Made by a program: the position numbers and the translations under genes. A stretch of DNA of 64,000 nucleotides, taken from NCBI RefSeq assembly GCF_903815225.1, contig NZ_LR813084.1, forward strand, positions 5,542,001-5,606,000, in the 5' to 3' direction. The stretch comes from Delftia tsuruhatensis. Its GTDB lineage: Bacteria; Pseudomonadota; Gammaproteobacteria; Burkholderiales; Burkholderiaceae_C. Shown piece by piece: positions 8,722 to 17,213 of this stretch. The stretch's first letter is position 1. Each line of letters opens with the position of its first letter. The notes beneath the pieces were generated by a model, which saw nothing but the letters and a program-made list of their open reading frames with translations, was not told the origin of the DNA and did not search any database.

Positions 8722-8796
8722 TCAGTCCTCCTTAGGGCGAAGGGGACAGGTGGGGACAGGCACAGCGCATTGGCTGGTGGAGATGGATACGGTCAT
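8722..8796 (-). CDS. 24-codon ORF coupled to the 142-aa gene
   Basis: ATG at 8796 to TGA at 8722, peptide beginning MTVSISTSQC and ending LRPKED. Its last codons contain the ribosome-binding site of the next gene and its stop lies four bases before that gene's ATG. This arrangement fits a leader peptide or coupling ORF, but the peptide has no recognisable family and may be non-coding. Confidence 0.25.
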   Translation of the reverse strand: MTVSISTSQCAVPVPTCPLRPKED

Positions 8797-8807
8797 GGTC
8801 TGTTTTC

Positions 8808-9032
8808 CTACGAGATCACAGAAACCACCCGATGCGTTTCTACGCGCAACAAGGTGGACGTGGTGGTTAGAAACACGTCCGTAGTCGTGCGGGCGTCCTT
8901 GCGGATAGCCCCCACCACGCCCGAAACCTTGCGAACAGGCGCAAGCGAATGCGCCAATCCGACGAGATAAGGCATGACAAAGCCCCGCTTGAACGTGGGG
9001 GCTGCAACGCTACGGAAGGTGTTTCTACGCAC
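8808..9032 (-). CDS. Small ORF, 74 aa (GTG) or 55 aa (ATG at 8975)
   Basis: An open frame encoding a short basic protein with the segments FRSVAAPTFKRGF, VRKVSGVVGAIRKDART and VETHRVVSV. It ends just before the 24-codon ORF. The ATG at 8975 is immediately preceded on this strand by a GC-rich stem-loop (9003-8981), which would mask translation. The same DNA carries a set of mutually exclusive RNA pairings (8820-9027), so the frame may be a by-product of a structured RNA. No function can be assigned. Confidence 0.3.
   Translation of the reverse strand: MRRNTFRSVAAPTFKRGFVMPYLVGLAHSLAPVRKVSGVVGAIRKDARTTTDVFLTTTSTLLRVETHRVVSVIS
8820..9027 (-). ncRNA. Candidate structured regulatory RNA region
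   Basis: Four short segments can pair in alternative ways. A (9019-9027) is complementary to B (8868-8876) over nine bases; B can instead pair with C (8836-8842) over seven; C pairs with D (8820-8825) as a six-base hairpin with a ten-base loop; and 8862-8868 next to B pairs with 8823-8829 next to D over seven. A further stem-loop lies at 8981-9003 (AGCCCC/GGGGCT). Such competing pairings are typical of attenuation or phage antisense immunity (P4 cI RNA, P1 C4 RNA), but no family match is claimed. Either strand could be the functional one. Apart from the small ORFs described, 8718-9086 holds nothing else I can identify. Confidence 0.35.
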
Positions 9033-9086
9033 CGGGCCTTTCGGCTTGCGGGCAGTTTAGCGGCAAAAAAGGGCGGCCGGGTGGTC

Positions 9087-10184
9087 CTACTGCACGGCCC
9101 GGCCACCGAAGCGCCCGCGCGCCTCCAGCCACCGGAACATGGGCGCCACCAGCAGCAGCACGGCGATCAGTCGGCAGACCTGGAAGGCCGTGACCACGGG
9201 CACGCCCAGCTGCAGCACCTTGGCCGTGATGGCCATCTCGGCAATGCCGCCCGGCGAGGTGCCCAGCAGCAGCGTGACCCAGGGCAGGTCCACCGCCAGG
9301 TGCAGCAGCCAGGCAAAGCCCGCGCAGATCACCATCAGCCCCACCGTGCCCACGGCGACGGAGCCCAGCCAGCGCGGCGCCGTGTGCAGGAATTCGCGCC
9401 GAAAGCGCACGCCCAGGCTGACGCCGATCACCAGCTGCGCAGCATTGACCAGGACCTGGGGCACGGCCGACAGCTCCTGCCCGAACATGGTCAGCAGCAT
9501 GGACACCAGCAGCGCGCCCAGGAACCAGGGGTTGGCCCGCTTGAGCCGGTCCATGGCCCAGGCGCCCAGGCCCGTGAGCACGGCCAGCAGCGCCAGCCCC
9601 GGCCATTCGACGATGCGGATGCTGGGCGGCGTCAGCCCCTCCAGCCCGTGCATGCCGCTCCACTGCAGCGCAAACGGAATGGTCACCGTGACGATGACCA
9701 GGCGCAGGCTGTGGCTGGCCGCCACCAGGTCGGTGCGCGCGTTCTCGCGCTCGGCCAGCAGCGTCATCTCGGACGCCGCGCCGATGGCGCCCGCGAAGTA
9801 GGTGGTGGCGCGCATCTCGGCGGCCGGAATCTGCGGCATGCGTGGAGCATGCACGCGGTACAGCCAGGCGCCGAAGCCCCAGCCCAGCAGCAGCGCCCAG
9901 GCGATGCCCACGGCAATCGCCCACCACAGCCCCGCGATCAACTGCACCACGGCCGGCGTGAAATACAGGCCCAGCGAGGCGCCGATGATCCACTGCCCCC
10001 CGTTGCGCAGCCGGCCCGAGCTGGCCGTGGGCGCGCCCAGGATGGAGGCCAGCGAGGTGGCGATCAGCGGCCCCAGCATCCAGGGCAGCGGCGTGCGCAG
10101 CCACAGGCACAGCTGGGCGGCAGCGAAGGCGCCCAGCAGGGTCAGTGCGATGCGAAGCAGGAAAAGGGGGCGGCGCTCGGGCAT
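9087..10184 (-). CDS. AbrB family membrane protein (putative regulator/transporter)
   Basis: A 365-aa polytopic membrane protein with about ten hydrophobic segments and the internal duplication typical of the AbrB family (PF05145). PLPWMLGPLIATSLASILG near residue 33 and a matching NPWFLGALLVSMLLTMFG near residue 215 are the two repeats; VTLLLGTSPGGIAEMA near residue 305 mirrors TYFAGAIGAASEMTLLA near 127. Members have been called ammonia-monooxygenase-associated proteins, but their substrate is not established. No clear operon partner; the hemerythrin gene lies 83 bases upstream on the same strand. Confidence 0.8.
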   Translation of the reverse strand: MPERRPLFLLRIALTLLGAFAAAQLCLWLRTPLPWMLGPLIATSLASILGAPTASSGRLRNGGQWIIGASLGLYFTPAVVQLIAGLWWAIAVGIAWALLLGWGFGAWLYRVHAPRMPQIPAAEMRATTYFAGAIGAASEMTLLAERENARTDLVAASHSLRLVIVTVTIPFALQWSGMHGLEGLTPPSIRIVEWPGLALLAVLTGLGAWAMDRLKRANPWFLGALLVSMLLTMFGQELSAVPQVLVNAAQLVIGVSLGVRFRREFLHTAPRWLGSVAVGTVGLMVICAGFAWLLHLAVDLPWVTLLLGTSPGGIAEMAITAKVLQLGVPVVTAFQVCRLIAVLLLVAPMFRWLEARGRFGGRAVQ

Positions 10185-10267
10185 GGCAGGCGAGGCGAAG
10201 ACAGGTCCAAAGCCTGCGAGTATCGCCGCGTCGGCTCCCGCGTGCTGTCGGCGGCGCCGCCGCAGCG

Positions 10268-10840
10268 CTACCTCCGTGACAGGTCCGCGCCCCGGCGCAC
10301 GGCCATCTCGCGGCCCATGGCCGCCTGCGTTGCCTCCGGCAGCAGGCCGCGCGCCTGGGGGTAGGCCAGCCGCTCTTCATTCTCGACATGGCTGGCATAG
10401 CAGGCCGCGAAACGTTCGAACAGCTCCTCGTCAGCCGCGCCAAAGCCCTGGGACCGCCCCTCGGCCATGTCCAGCAGCGGCCGGCGTGCCAGCGCCCAGT
10501 CGGCGCTCATCAGGCCGTGCTCGCGCTGCAGACGCTGCACCAGGGCCACGGTCTGCGCATCGCCCTGTTTCAGCAGCGGCGGGAAGACATGCAGCTCCTC
10601 GTCCTCATGGTGCAGCGGCGCCGCCTGGTCGAAGTAGCGCAGAATGTCGCGCGCCGCCTGGCGTGCGCTGTCATCGCAACCTTTGGTCTGGAGATGCACG
10701 CGCAGCCGTTCCAGCAGCGCCAGCATGCGCAGCACGCGCTCGTGGCAGGCCTCGAGCATTTCGAAGGGCTTCTCGAAGCCCACGGCCGGCGCGTTCCACA
10801 ACGGCAGGCCGCGTGGACGGGGGGCGGCATGGCGGTTCAT
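10268..10840 (-). CDS. Hemerythrin domain protein
   Basis: A 190-aa cytoplasmic four-helix protein. The likely di-iron ligands are H33 (ACHERV), H77 and E81 (HHEDEEL), H108 (QREHGL), and H151 and E155 (HVENEE), matching the HxxxE pattern of hemerythrin-like domains. Such proteins bind oxygen or nitric oxide, or serve in iron and redox stress responses. A divergent thioesterase gene starts 104 bases away. The specific role is not shown by the sequence. Confidence 0.85.
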   Translation of the reverse strand: MNRHAAPRPRGLPLWNAPAVGFEKPFEMLEACHERVLRMLALLERLRVHLQTKGCDDSARQAARDILRYFDQAAPLHHEDEELHVFPPLLKQGDAQTVALVQRLQREHGLMSADWALARRPLLDMAEGRSQGFGAADEELFERFAACYASHVENEERLAYPQARGLLPEATQAAMGREMAVRRGADLSRR

Positions 10841-10944
10841 GCGTCGGTCCTTTCCCTTGTCTTCGCTGGCGCCGGCCGCTGTCTATGATGGCGGCCGCTG
10901 CGGGAGTGCCGGCACTTGCGCGCAGCCCAGCCCAAGGACCTTGC

Positions 10945-11400
10945 ATGAACCAGGACAGCGAGTATCTCGAATCCGTACTTCACCAGGACATCCCCCTGAC
11001 CCGCAGCATGGGTCTCAGGGTGCTCCACTGGCGTGACGGCCAACTGTGTCTGCAGCTGCCGCTGCAGGCCAATGTCAACCACAAGCACACCATGTTCGGT
11101 GGCAGCCTGTACTGCGGCGCCGTGCTCGCGGGCTGGGGCTGGCTGCACCTGCGGCTGCGCGAGCAAGGCATTGCCGACGGGCACATCGTTATCCATGAAT
11201 CCCAGATCAGCTATCCCCTGCCCGTGACGGGCGACGCCCTGGCCCTGTGCGATGCGCCCCCGCAGGCGCAGTGGGACCGTTTCCTGGCGACCTATGCGCG
11301 CCATGGCCGCGCCAGGCTGGTCCTGCAGGCGCGCGTGGTGAACGCAGGCGCGCAGGCGGACGCCGTCCGCTTCACGGGTCAGTACGTGCTGCACCGCTGA
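10945..11400 (+). CDS. YiiD C-terminal-type thioesterase
   Basis: A 151-aa hotdog-fold protein. NHKHTMFGGSLYCGAVLAGW near residue 45 carries the helix typical of the YiiD_C putative thioesterase family, and the C-terminal strand ends VRFTGQYVLHR. It would hydrolyse an acyl-CoA or acyl-ACP, substrate unknown. It is transcribed alone, divergent from the hemerythrin gene and convergent with the ribonucleotide reductase gene. Confidence 0.75.
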   Translation: MNQDSEYLESVLHQDIPLTRSMGLRVLHWRDGQLCLQLPLQANVNHKHTMFGGSLYCGAVLAGWGWLHLRLREQGIADGHIVIHESQISYPLPVTGDALALCDAPPQAQWDRFLATYARHGRARLVLQARVVNAGAQADAVRFTGQYVLHR

Positions 11401-11423
11401 CAGGCGCCCCGCGCGCACGCCCC

Positions 11424-13862
11424 TCATCCACAGCTCCCCAGGTTCCCGCAGGCCGTGCAGTACTCGCAGCCGTCCTTGCGGATCACGGCATGGGCGCCGC
11501 ATTCCTCGCATTTGCGGCCGGCCATGACCATGGGGTCGGTGGCCAGAGCTTCGGGCTCGGGCAGCGGCGATGGCGCGGGCGGTGCGCCGCTGCCGCGCCG
11601 GGCCAGGATGTTCTGCACCGCATAGGCGATGGCGGCCACCTCGGAGTCGTGCCACATGGGCACGCGCGTGCCGTCGTCCCGCTGGTGGGTGCCCAGGCGC
11701 ACGGGGCCCCGGTCCCAGGCCACCTTGCGCATGTCGCTCAGAGCGCGCTCCAGGAAGCCGCCGCGCGCGGCCAGTGACAGCAGGCGCATGCTGGAGGTCA
11801 CCCATTGCTGGGATTCGCCGCTCTGGCCCACGGGCATGAAAAATTCGATGGCGCGGTCCACCTTGCGGCCATCGGGCAGGACCACGGGCAGGAAGGAGAC
11901 GACCAGGTACAGGCGCTTGGGGCCTTGCTGGGTCCAGTACTCGATCTTCTCGGCCACGGCGTCCAGCGCGCCCTGCGGGCGGCTTTCGATCACGCTGCGC
12001 AGCGGGTCGGGCGCGGTGCCCGGCACTGCCGCAGGCGCGGCCTGCTGCTCGGCAGGCGCGGGCGCATGGGTTTCGAGCACCGCGCCCAGGATGGTGTTGG
12101 GCCGGTAGGTGGCCAGGCCCTTGAGGCCGGCCTTCCAGGCCTGGCGGTACAGGTCCTTGAAGTCCTCGTAGGGATAGTCGGCCGCCACGTTGACGGTCTT
12201 GGAGATCGCCGTGTCCACGAAGGGCTGCACGGCCTGCATCATGGCGATGTGGCCGGCCGCAGGCATCTGCAGCGCGCTGACGAAATAGTCGGGCAGTTGC
12301 TGCACGTCGCCGCCCAGCGAGCGGTACAGGCGCCAGGCATGGTCTTCGACCGCGTACTCGGCGCTGCCGCCATCGGCCGTGCGTTTCTTGCGCTTGTAGG
12401 TCCAGGAGAACGGCGGCTCTATGCCGTTGGAGGCGTTGTCGGCAAAGGCCAGGCTGACCGTGCCCGTGGGCGCGATGGACAGCAGGTGACTGTTGCGTAT
12501 GCCGTGCTGGCGTATGCGCTGGCGCAGCGCTTCGGGCAGGCGGCTGGCGAAGCTGCCTTCGGCCAGGTAGCCATCGGCGTCGAATTGGGGGAAGGCCCCC
12601 TTCTCGCGCGCCAGCTCCACCGAGGCGCCATAGGCCGCATCGCGCATGCGCTCGGCAATGCGCGCGGCCATGGCCCGGCCCTCGGGCGCGTCGTAGCGCA
12701 GGCGCAGCATGGCCAGCGCATTGCCCATGCCCGTGAAGCCCACGCCGATGCGCCGCTTGGCCTCGCTTTCCTCGCGCTGCTGCGGCAGCGGCCACCAGGT
12801 CAGCTCCAGCACGTTGTCCAGTGCACGCACCTGCACGGCCACGGCGCGCTCGAAGGCCTCGAAGTCAAACGCAGGCTCGCCCGCGAAACCGAACGGATGG
12901 CGCACGAAGCGCGTGAGGATGACGGGGCCGAGGTCGCAGCAGCCGTAGGGCGGAAGCGGCTGTTCGCCGCAAGGATTCGTCGCCGCGATCTCCTCGCAGT
13001 AGCGCAGGTTGTTGTCCTCGTTGATGTGGTCCAGGAAGAGGATGCCGGGCTCGGCGAAGTCGTAGGCCGAGCGCATGATGGTGTCCCACAGCGTGCGCGC
13101 CTGCACGGTCTGGTAGACCCACTGGCCGTCTTCGCGCTGGTGGGCACCCTGCTCCAGCAGGGCGGCGCCGGGGCGGGCGCGGTGCACCAGGTGCCAGGGC
13201 TGGTCTTCGGCCACGGCCTGCATGAAGGCGTCGCTGACGCCGACCGAGACGTTGAAGTTGTTCCAGCGGCCCGGCGTGCGCTTGGCGGTGATGAATTCGA
13301 GCACGTCGGGATGGTCGATGCGCAGTACGCCCATCTGGGCGCCGCGCCGCGCACCCGCGCTTTCCACGGTGGCGCAGGACTGGTCGAAGACGTTGATGTA
13401 GCTGCACGGGCCCGAGGCCAGCGAGGCGGTGGCCCGCACCTCGGCGCCCCGGGGGCGGATGCGCGAGAAGTCGTAGCCCACGCCGCCGCCACGGCGCATG
13501 GTTTCGGCGGCCTCGCGCAGGGCCTCGTAGATGCCGGGGTAGCCGCCGTCGTCCACGCCCTGGATGCAGTCGCCCACGGGCTGCACGAAGCAGTTGATCA
13601 GCGTGGCCTGCAGGTCGGTGCCGGCCGCGCTCATGATGCGCCCGGCGCCGATGGCGCCGGCCTGCAGGTTGGCCAGGAACAGGGCCTCGCATTCGGCGCG
13701 CCGCGCCTCGGGTTCGACCGAGGCCAGGGCGCGGGCCACGCGGGCGTAGAGCTGGCCCACGCCGGTCTCGCCGTCCTTGAGGTATTTCTCGCGCAGCACA
13801 TCGAGGCTGATGGGCTGCAGATCCGCCGCGTCCTGTGCGCGGCCCAGGTTGTCGCGATGCAT
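11424..13862 (-). CDS. nrdJ: Adenosylcobalamin-dependent ribonucleotide reductase (class II)
   Basis: An 812-aa NrdJ. The thiyl-radical cysteine is C298 in NPCGEQPLPPYGCCDLG, with the redox pair C91 (LINCFVQP) and C309. A C-terminal zinc-type tail holds CEECGAHAVIRKDGCEYCTACG. It reduces ribonucleotides to deoxyribonucleotides using B12 and needs no oxygen, supplying dNTPs under low oxygen. The ATG at 13862 is preferred over one at 13868 because GGGAG lies eight bases before it but only two before the other. No cobalamin riboswitch is visible in the 233-base upstream gap, which contains only a GCAA-loop hairpin (13985-14002). Confidence 0.93.
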   Translation of the reverse strand: MHRDNLGRAQDAADLQPISLDVLREKYLKDGETGVGQLYARVARALASVEPEARRAECEALFLANLQAGAIGAGRIMSAAGTDLQATLINCFVQPVGDCIQGVDDGGYPGIYEALREAAETMRRGGGVGYDFSRIRPRGAEVRATASLASGPCSYINVFDQSCATVESAGARRGAQMGVLRIDHPDVLEFITAKRTPGRWNNFNVSVGVSDAFMQAVAEDQPWHLVHRARPGAALLEQGAHQREDGQWVYQTVQARTLWDTIMRSAYDFAEPGILFLDHINEDNNLRYCEEIAATNPCGEQPLPPYGCCDLGPVILTRFVRHPFGFAGEPAFDFEAFERAVAVQVRALDNVLELTWWPLPQQREESEAKRRIGVGFTGMGNALAMLRLRYDAPEGRAMAARIAERMRDAAYGASVELAREKGAFPQFDADGYLAEGSFASRLPEALRQRIRQHGIRNSHLLSIAPTGTVSLAFADNASNGIEPPFSWTYKRKKRTADGGSAEYAVEDHAWRLYRSLGGDVQQLPDYFVSALQMPAAGHIAMMQAVQPFVDTAISKTVNVAADYPYEDFKDLYRQAWKAGLKGLATYRPNTILGAVLETHAPAPAEQQAAPAAVPGTAPDPLRSVIESRPQGALDAVAEKIEYWTQQGPKRLYLVVSFLPVVLPDGRKVDRAIEFFMPVGQSGESQQWVTSSMRLLSLAARGGFLERALSDMRKVAWDRGPVRLGTHQRDDGTRVPMWHDSEVAAIAYAVQNILARRGSGAPPAPSPLPEPEALATDPMVMAGRKCEECGAHAVIRKDGCEYCTACGNLGSCG

Positions 13863-14095
13863 TGGCATGGCTCCCGTGTTGACTGGCCTGCCGCTGTCCC
13901 TGGCACGGGCTCGGGACTCGGGCGACAGACAGCTGTCCATCATGCGCCAACCGGGCGGAATTGGGGGCGGCGGCCCTGCACGGAGCTTGCGGCAACGCAA
14001 GCCGCCCGCCTGCCAGCAAGGCGCGGACGGGCTTCAGGCACCCCGGCACCATGACCCTTGCGCGGACCCTGGAATGGCGCACTTGGCGAAAAGGA

Positions 14096-15049
14096 TCAGG
14101 AGCGGCGCCCGAACACCGACTTGGGGCTGCGTCCGTAAAACCGCGCAAACGCCGCGCTGAAGTTGGACGGATGCGCATAGCCCACCTGCCAGCCGGCCTG
14201 GGCCACCTGGCAGCCGGTCTCCAGCAGCGCCCAGGCGCGGCGCATGCGCAGCTCCAGCAGCAGGGCCTGGGGCGTGCTGCCGAAGACGGCGCGAAAGCCC
14301 TGCTTGAGGCGGTGCTCGTTCAGGCCCACGGCGGCACTCAGGTAGGCCAGGGTCAGGTCGCGGTCCATGTGCGAGGTCAGCAGTTCGCGCGCCCGCTCCA
14401 GCCGGGCCAGGTCGTCGGCGGACCAGCGCGGCGGCGCCTCGGGCCGCTGTGGCGCGGGCGCCAGGTGGCGCAGCTCCAGCGCGGCCAGGCCCAGCATGGC
14501 GATGTGGCGGTCCAGCGCATCGGTGGGCTGGGCGCTGGCGGGCTGCATTAGCCGGCGCACCAGGGCCAGGCTGCCGGGCAGCGAGGCACGGCGGTCCAGC
14601 TGGCGCACGCCGTCCACCTGCGTGATGCGCTGCGACAGCTCGGCTCCCAGATAGCGGTCCAGCGCCGCGCCCGACAGCAGCAGGCGCAGCTGGCGCACCG
14701 GCTGGCCGGCCGCGTAGTGGCGTTCGCCCTGGCTGCCGCGAAAGGCCGCCAGCGTGGTCTGCCCCGCGCCGAAGCGCAGCGTGGCGCCGCTGCGCGCCAC
14801 AAACCCTGAATCCCCCGCCAGCCCCAGCGTGATGACCAGGGTGCGGCCCTGGTCCGAGCGGTCGGCATGGACGCTTTCCTCCACCAGGTCGCGCAGCGGG
14901 CAGTAGTGCGAGCGCGCCAGCACGATGCCGTCGCCCAGCGTGAAGCGCTCGCAGTGGCAGTCGCCCAGCTCGGCCGGCAGGGCGTGGCGCGTCCAGCCCG
15001 GCGCGCAGGGCTGTGGCAGGGCCGAGGTGGACGGGGTGCGGGAAGGCAT
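14096..15049 (-). CDS. AraC-family regulator (PchR-like) of the iron cassette
   Basis: A 317-aa regulator with an N-terminal sensing half (about 1-210) and a C-terminal double helix-turn-helix (about 220-315: LTLAYLSAAVGLNEHRLKQG and VAQAGWQVGYAHPSNFSAAF, ending FYGRSPKSVFGRRS). The layout and the divergent pairing with a TonB receptor match PchR-type regulators, which bind the ferric siderophore in the cytoplasm and activate its receptor gene. A Fur box in the shared 129-base gap suggests that iron represses both directions. The ligand is unknown. Confidence 0.85.
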   Translation of the reverse strand: MPSRTPSTSALPQPCAPGWTRHALPAELGDCHCERFTLGDGIVLARSHYCPLRDLVEESVHADRSDQGRTLVITLGLAGDSGFVARSGATLRFGAGQTTLAAFRGSQGERHYAAGQPVRQLRLLLSGAALDRYLGAELSQRITQVDGVRQLDRRASLPGSLALVRRLMQPASAQPTDALDRHIAMLGLAALELRHLAPAPQRPEAPPRWSADDLARLERARELLTSHMDRDLTLAYLSAAVGLNEHRLKQGFRAVFGSTPQALLLELRMRRAWALLETGCQVAQAGWQVGYAHPSNFSAAFARFYGRSPKSVFGRRS

Positions 15050-15106
15050 GGCGGGCGGGTGTGGATGCGCTGCGCATACGAAATGCTCCGGCGCGCATAG
15101 GTTTTC

Positions 15107-15125
15107 AAATGATAGCGATTCTCAT
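15107..15125. promoter_or_regulatory. Fur box
   Basis: The core TGATAGCGATTCTCA (15110-15124) matches the 7-1-7 Fur consensus TGATAATCATTATCA at 11 of 15 positions. It lies 54 bases before the TonB receptor start, in the gap shared with the divergent AraC gene, where an iron-loaded Fur protein would block both promoters. Confidence 0.7.
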
Positions 15126-15178
15126 CTTCCCTAGCATCGGATGCCAACGAGATGCCCTTTGGAGAGGACGAGAACACC

Positions 15179-17179
15179 ATGACCTTCCCCCTTCGCTGGC
15201 CCGCCGCGCTGGTGCTGGCCCTGCCCCCTTGCGTGGCCGCCGCCCAGGATCAGGCGCCCGACGCCCCCCTGCCCGAGATCACGGTCACCGTGAACAAGCA
15301 GGCCGAGAACCTGGACGCCGTGCCCGCCAGCGTCTCCGCCTTCGATGGCGCCGCGCTGGAATCGGCGGGCGTGCGCGGGCTGGATGCGCTGTCGGCCCAG
15401 GTGCCGGGCTTCAGCTTCCAGGCCTTCGGCCAGTCGGGCGTGCAGCCGCCCGTGATGCGCGGGCTGACGGCCAACTTCGTGTCGTTCTCATCGTCCACGC
15501 TGCTGCTGGTCGATGGCGTGCCCACGCTGATGGCCCAGGGCTTCGAGCACAGCCTGCAGGGCGTGGACCGCGTGGAGGTGCTGCGCGGCCCGCAATCGAC
15601 GCTGTACGGCCGCAATGCCGAAGCGGGCGTGGTCAGCATCACCACGCGCCAGCCCGGCGACACGCCCCATGCATCGATCAGCGCCGAGGCCGGCAACCAC
15701 GGCCAGCGCGCAGGCAGCTTCGAGCTGGGCCGCGCCCTGGTGCCGGGCCAGCTCTCCATCGGCCTGTCGGGCGAATGGCGCGCGCAGGACGGCTTCATCC
15801 GCCACCAGGGCACGGGCGAGCGCGTGGACGACCGCGAGCGCCAAAGCGGCCGCCTGGCCCTGCGCTGGACGCCCACGGCCGATACCGAGGCCACGCTGCG
15901 CCATGCCCTGCAGCGCTGGGACGATGGCGCCGCGCAATGGGGCAGCATCAGCGCGCCGCGCGCCACGGTGAACTCGGGCACGGCGGGCTGGAACCGCTCG
16001 CGCGGGCAGACGCTGTCGCTCGATGTGTCGCACCGCTTCGCCTCGGGGCTGAAGCTGCGCTCCATCACGGCACGCAATGTGTTCGACGACCGCGTGCTGC
16101 AGGACACGGACTTCCAGCCCGCCGACCTGCTGCACGTGGGCCGCGACTACCGCCTGGCCACGACCTCGCAGGAACTGCGCCTGGAGGGCCAATCGCAGGC
16201 CCTGGGCGGTGCCCGCTGGCTGGCGGGCCTGTACCTGGACCGCGACGACCATGACCTGCGCTATGAGCAAAAGCTGCCCGCTGCGCTGATGCAGCCCACG
16301 GCGGGCCTGAAAGGCAGCACGGCGGCACTGTTCACGCACTGGACGATTCCCCTGGCCGAGCGCTGGACGCTGGCGGCCGGCGCGCGCATCGAGCGCAACC
16401 GCGTGGAACTCGCGCCCGTGGGCGCGGCGGCGCGCAGCGACGACTGGTCGCGCTTCAGCCCCAAGCTGTCGCTGCAATACCAGTGGTCGCCCCAGGCCCA
16501 GGTCTACACCAGCCTCGGCGAGGGCTACCGCGCGGGCGGCTTCAACGTGTTCTCGCCCGCCATGGGCTATGCGGCCTACGAGCCCGAGACCGTGCGCGCC
16601 TGGGAAGTCGGCGCCAAGGGCCGACTGCCGGGCCAGCGGCTGCGCTATGCGGCCTCGCTCTACACGCAGCAGGTGCGCGACATGCAGGTGCAGCAGATGG
16701 GCCTGCCGGGCGTGGTCTACATCACCAATGCGGCGCGGGCGCGCTCCACGGGGCTGGATCTGGAGCTGGACTATGTGTTCGGCGGCGGCTGGCAGCTCAA
16801 GACCGCGCTGGGCCTGAACCGCACGCGCTTCGGCACGTTCCGCGACGGCAATGCCGTCTACGACGGCCGGCGCAACCCCTTCGCACCCGACGCCAACCTG
16901 CATGTGGCCCTGCGCTACGACGCGCCCCGCGGCTGGTGGGCCCAGGCCGCCGTGCAGGGCACGGGCAAGGTCTATCTGGATGCCGCCAACAGCTACCGCC
17001 GCCCCGGCTACGGGCTGGTGCACCTGTCGGCCGGCTATGCCAGCGGCCCCTGGGAAATCGCCGCCTACCTGCGCAACGCGGCCGACCGCCGCTACGACGC
17101 CGTGGGCTACCTCAACGGCCAGGTCGTGGTCTACAGCCCGCCGCGCGAGTTCGGCGTGCGCCTGACCTGGCGCATGTGA
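15179..17179 (+). CDS. TonB-dependent siderophore receptor
   Basis: A 666-aa outer-membrane receptor. A signal peptide (MTFPLRWPAALVLALPPCVAAAQ) is followed by a TonB-box-like ITVTVNKQ, a plug domain (SVSAFDGAALESAGVRGLDA through VEVLRGPQSTLYGRNAEAGV) and a beta barrel, with receptor signatures such as GEGYRAGGFN and the final strand EFGVRLTWRM. It would bind a ferric chelate and pass it to the periplasm using TonB energy. The start at 15179 is chosen because the signal peptide begins there and GGAGAGGA lies upstream. The Fur box and PchR-like neighbour support iron control. The siderophore is unknown. Confidence 0.92.
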   Translation: MTFPLRWPAALVLALPPCVAAAQDQAPDAPLPEITVTVNKQAENLDAVPASVSAFDGAALESAGVRGLDALSAQVPGFSFQAFGQSGVQPPVMRGLTANFVSFSSSTLLLVDGVPTLMAQGFEHSLQGVDRVEVLRGPQSTLYGRNAEAGVVSITTRQPGDTPHASISAEAGNHGQRAGSFELGRALVPGQLSIGLSGEWRAQDGFIRHQGTGERVDDRERQSGRLALRWTPTADTEATLRHALQRWDDGAAQWGSISAPRATVNSGTAGWNRSRGQTLSLDVSHRFASGLKLRSITARNVFDDRVLQDTDFQPADLLHVGRDYRLATTSQELRLEGQSQALGGARWLAGLYLDRDDHDLRYEQKLPAALMQPTAGLKGSTAALFTHWTIPLAERWTLAAGARIERNRVELAPVGAAARSDDWSRFSPKLSLQYQWSPQAQVYTSLGEGYRAGGFNVFSPAMGYAAYEPETVRAWEVGAKGRLPGQRLRYAASLYTQQVRDMQVQQMGLPGVVYITNAARARSTGLDLELDYVFGGGWQLKTALGLNRTRFGTFRDGNAVYDGRRNPFAPDANLHVALRYDAPRGWWAQAAVQGTGKVYLDAANSYRRPGYGLVHLSAGYASGPWEIAAYLRNAADRRYDAVGYLNGQVVVYSPPREFGVRLTWRM

Positions 17180-17213
17180 CGACAGCATGCAACGACACGA
17201 TGAAGGATCTTCC

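Noticed and set aside
8398..8970. A 190-codon plus-strand frame in the low-GC islet
   Set aside because: Overlaps the minus-strand 142-aa gene that has a strong ribosome site, and its product has no coherent domain. It cannot be fully excluded.
7034..9086. An intact prophage or integrative element
   Set aside because: No integrase, structural genes, tRNA target or flanking direct repeats were found; the islet is too short.
11805..14054. A 749-codon plus-strand frame across the ribonucleotide reductase gene
   Set aside because: Entirely antisense to nrdJ, biased composition, no recognisable protein. The same applies to the other long antisense frames over the carboxylase genes.
13863..14095. 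Cobalamin riboswitch upstream of the B12-dependent reductase
   Set aside because: Looked for the B12-box type conserved core by eye and found none; only a small GCAA-loop hairpin at 13985-14002.
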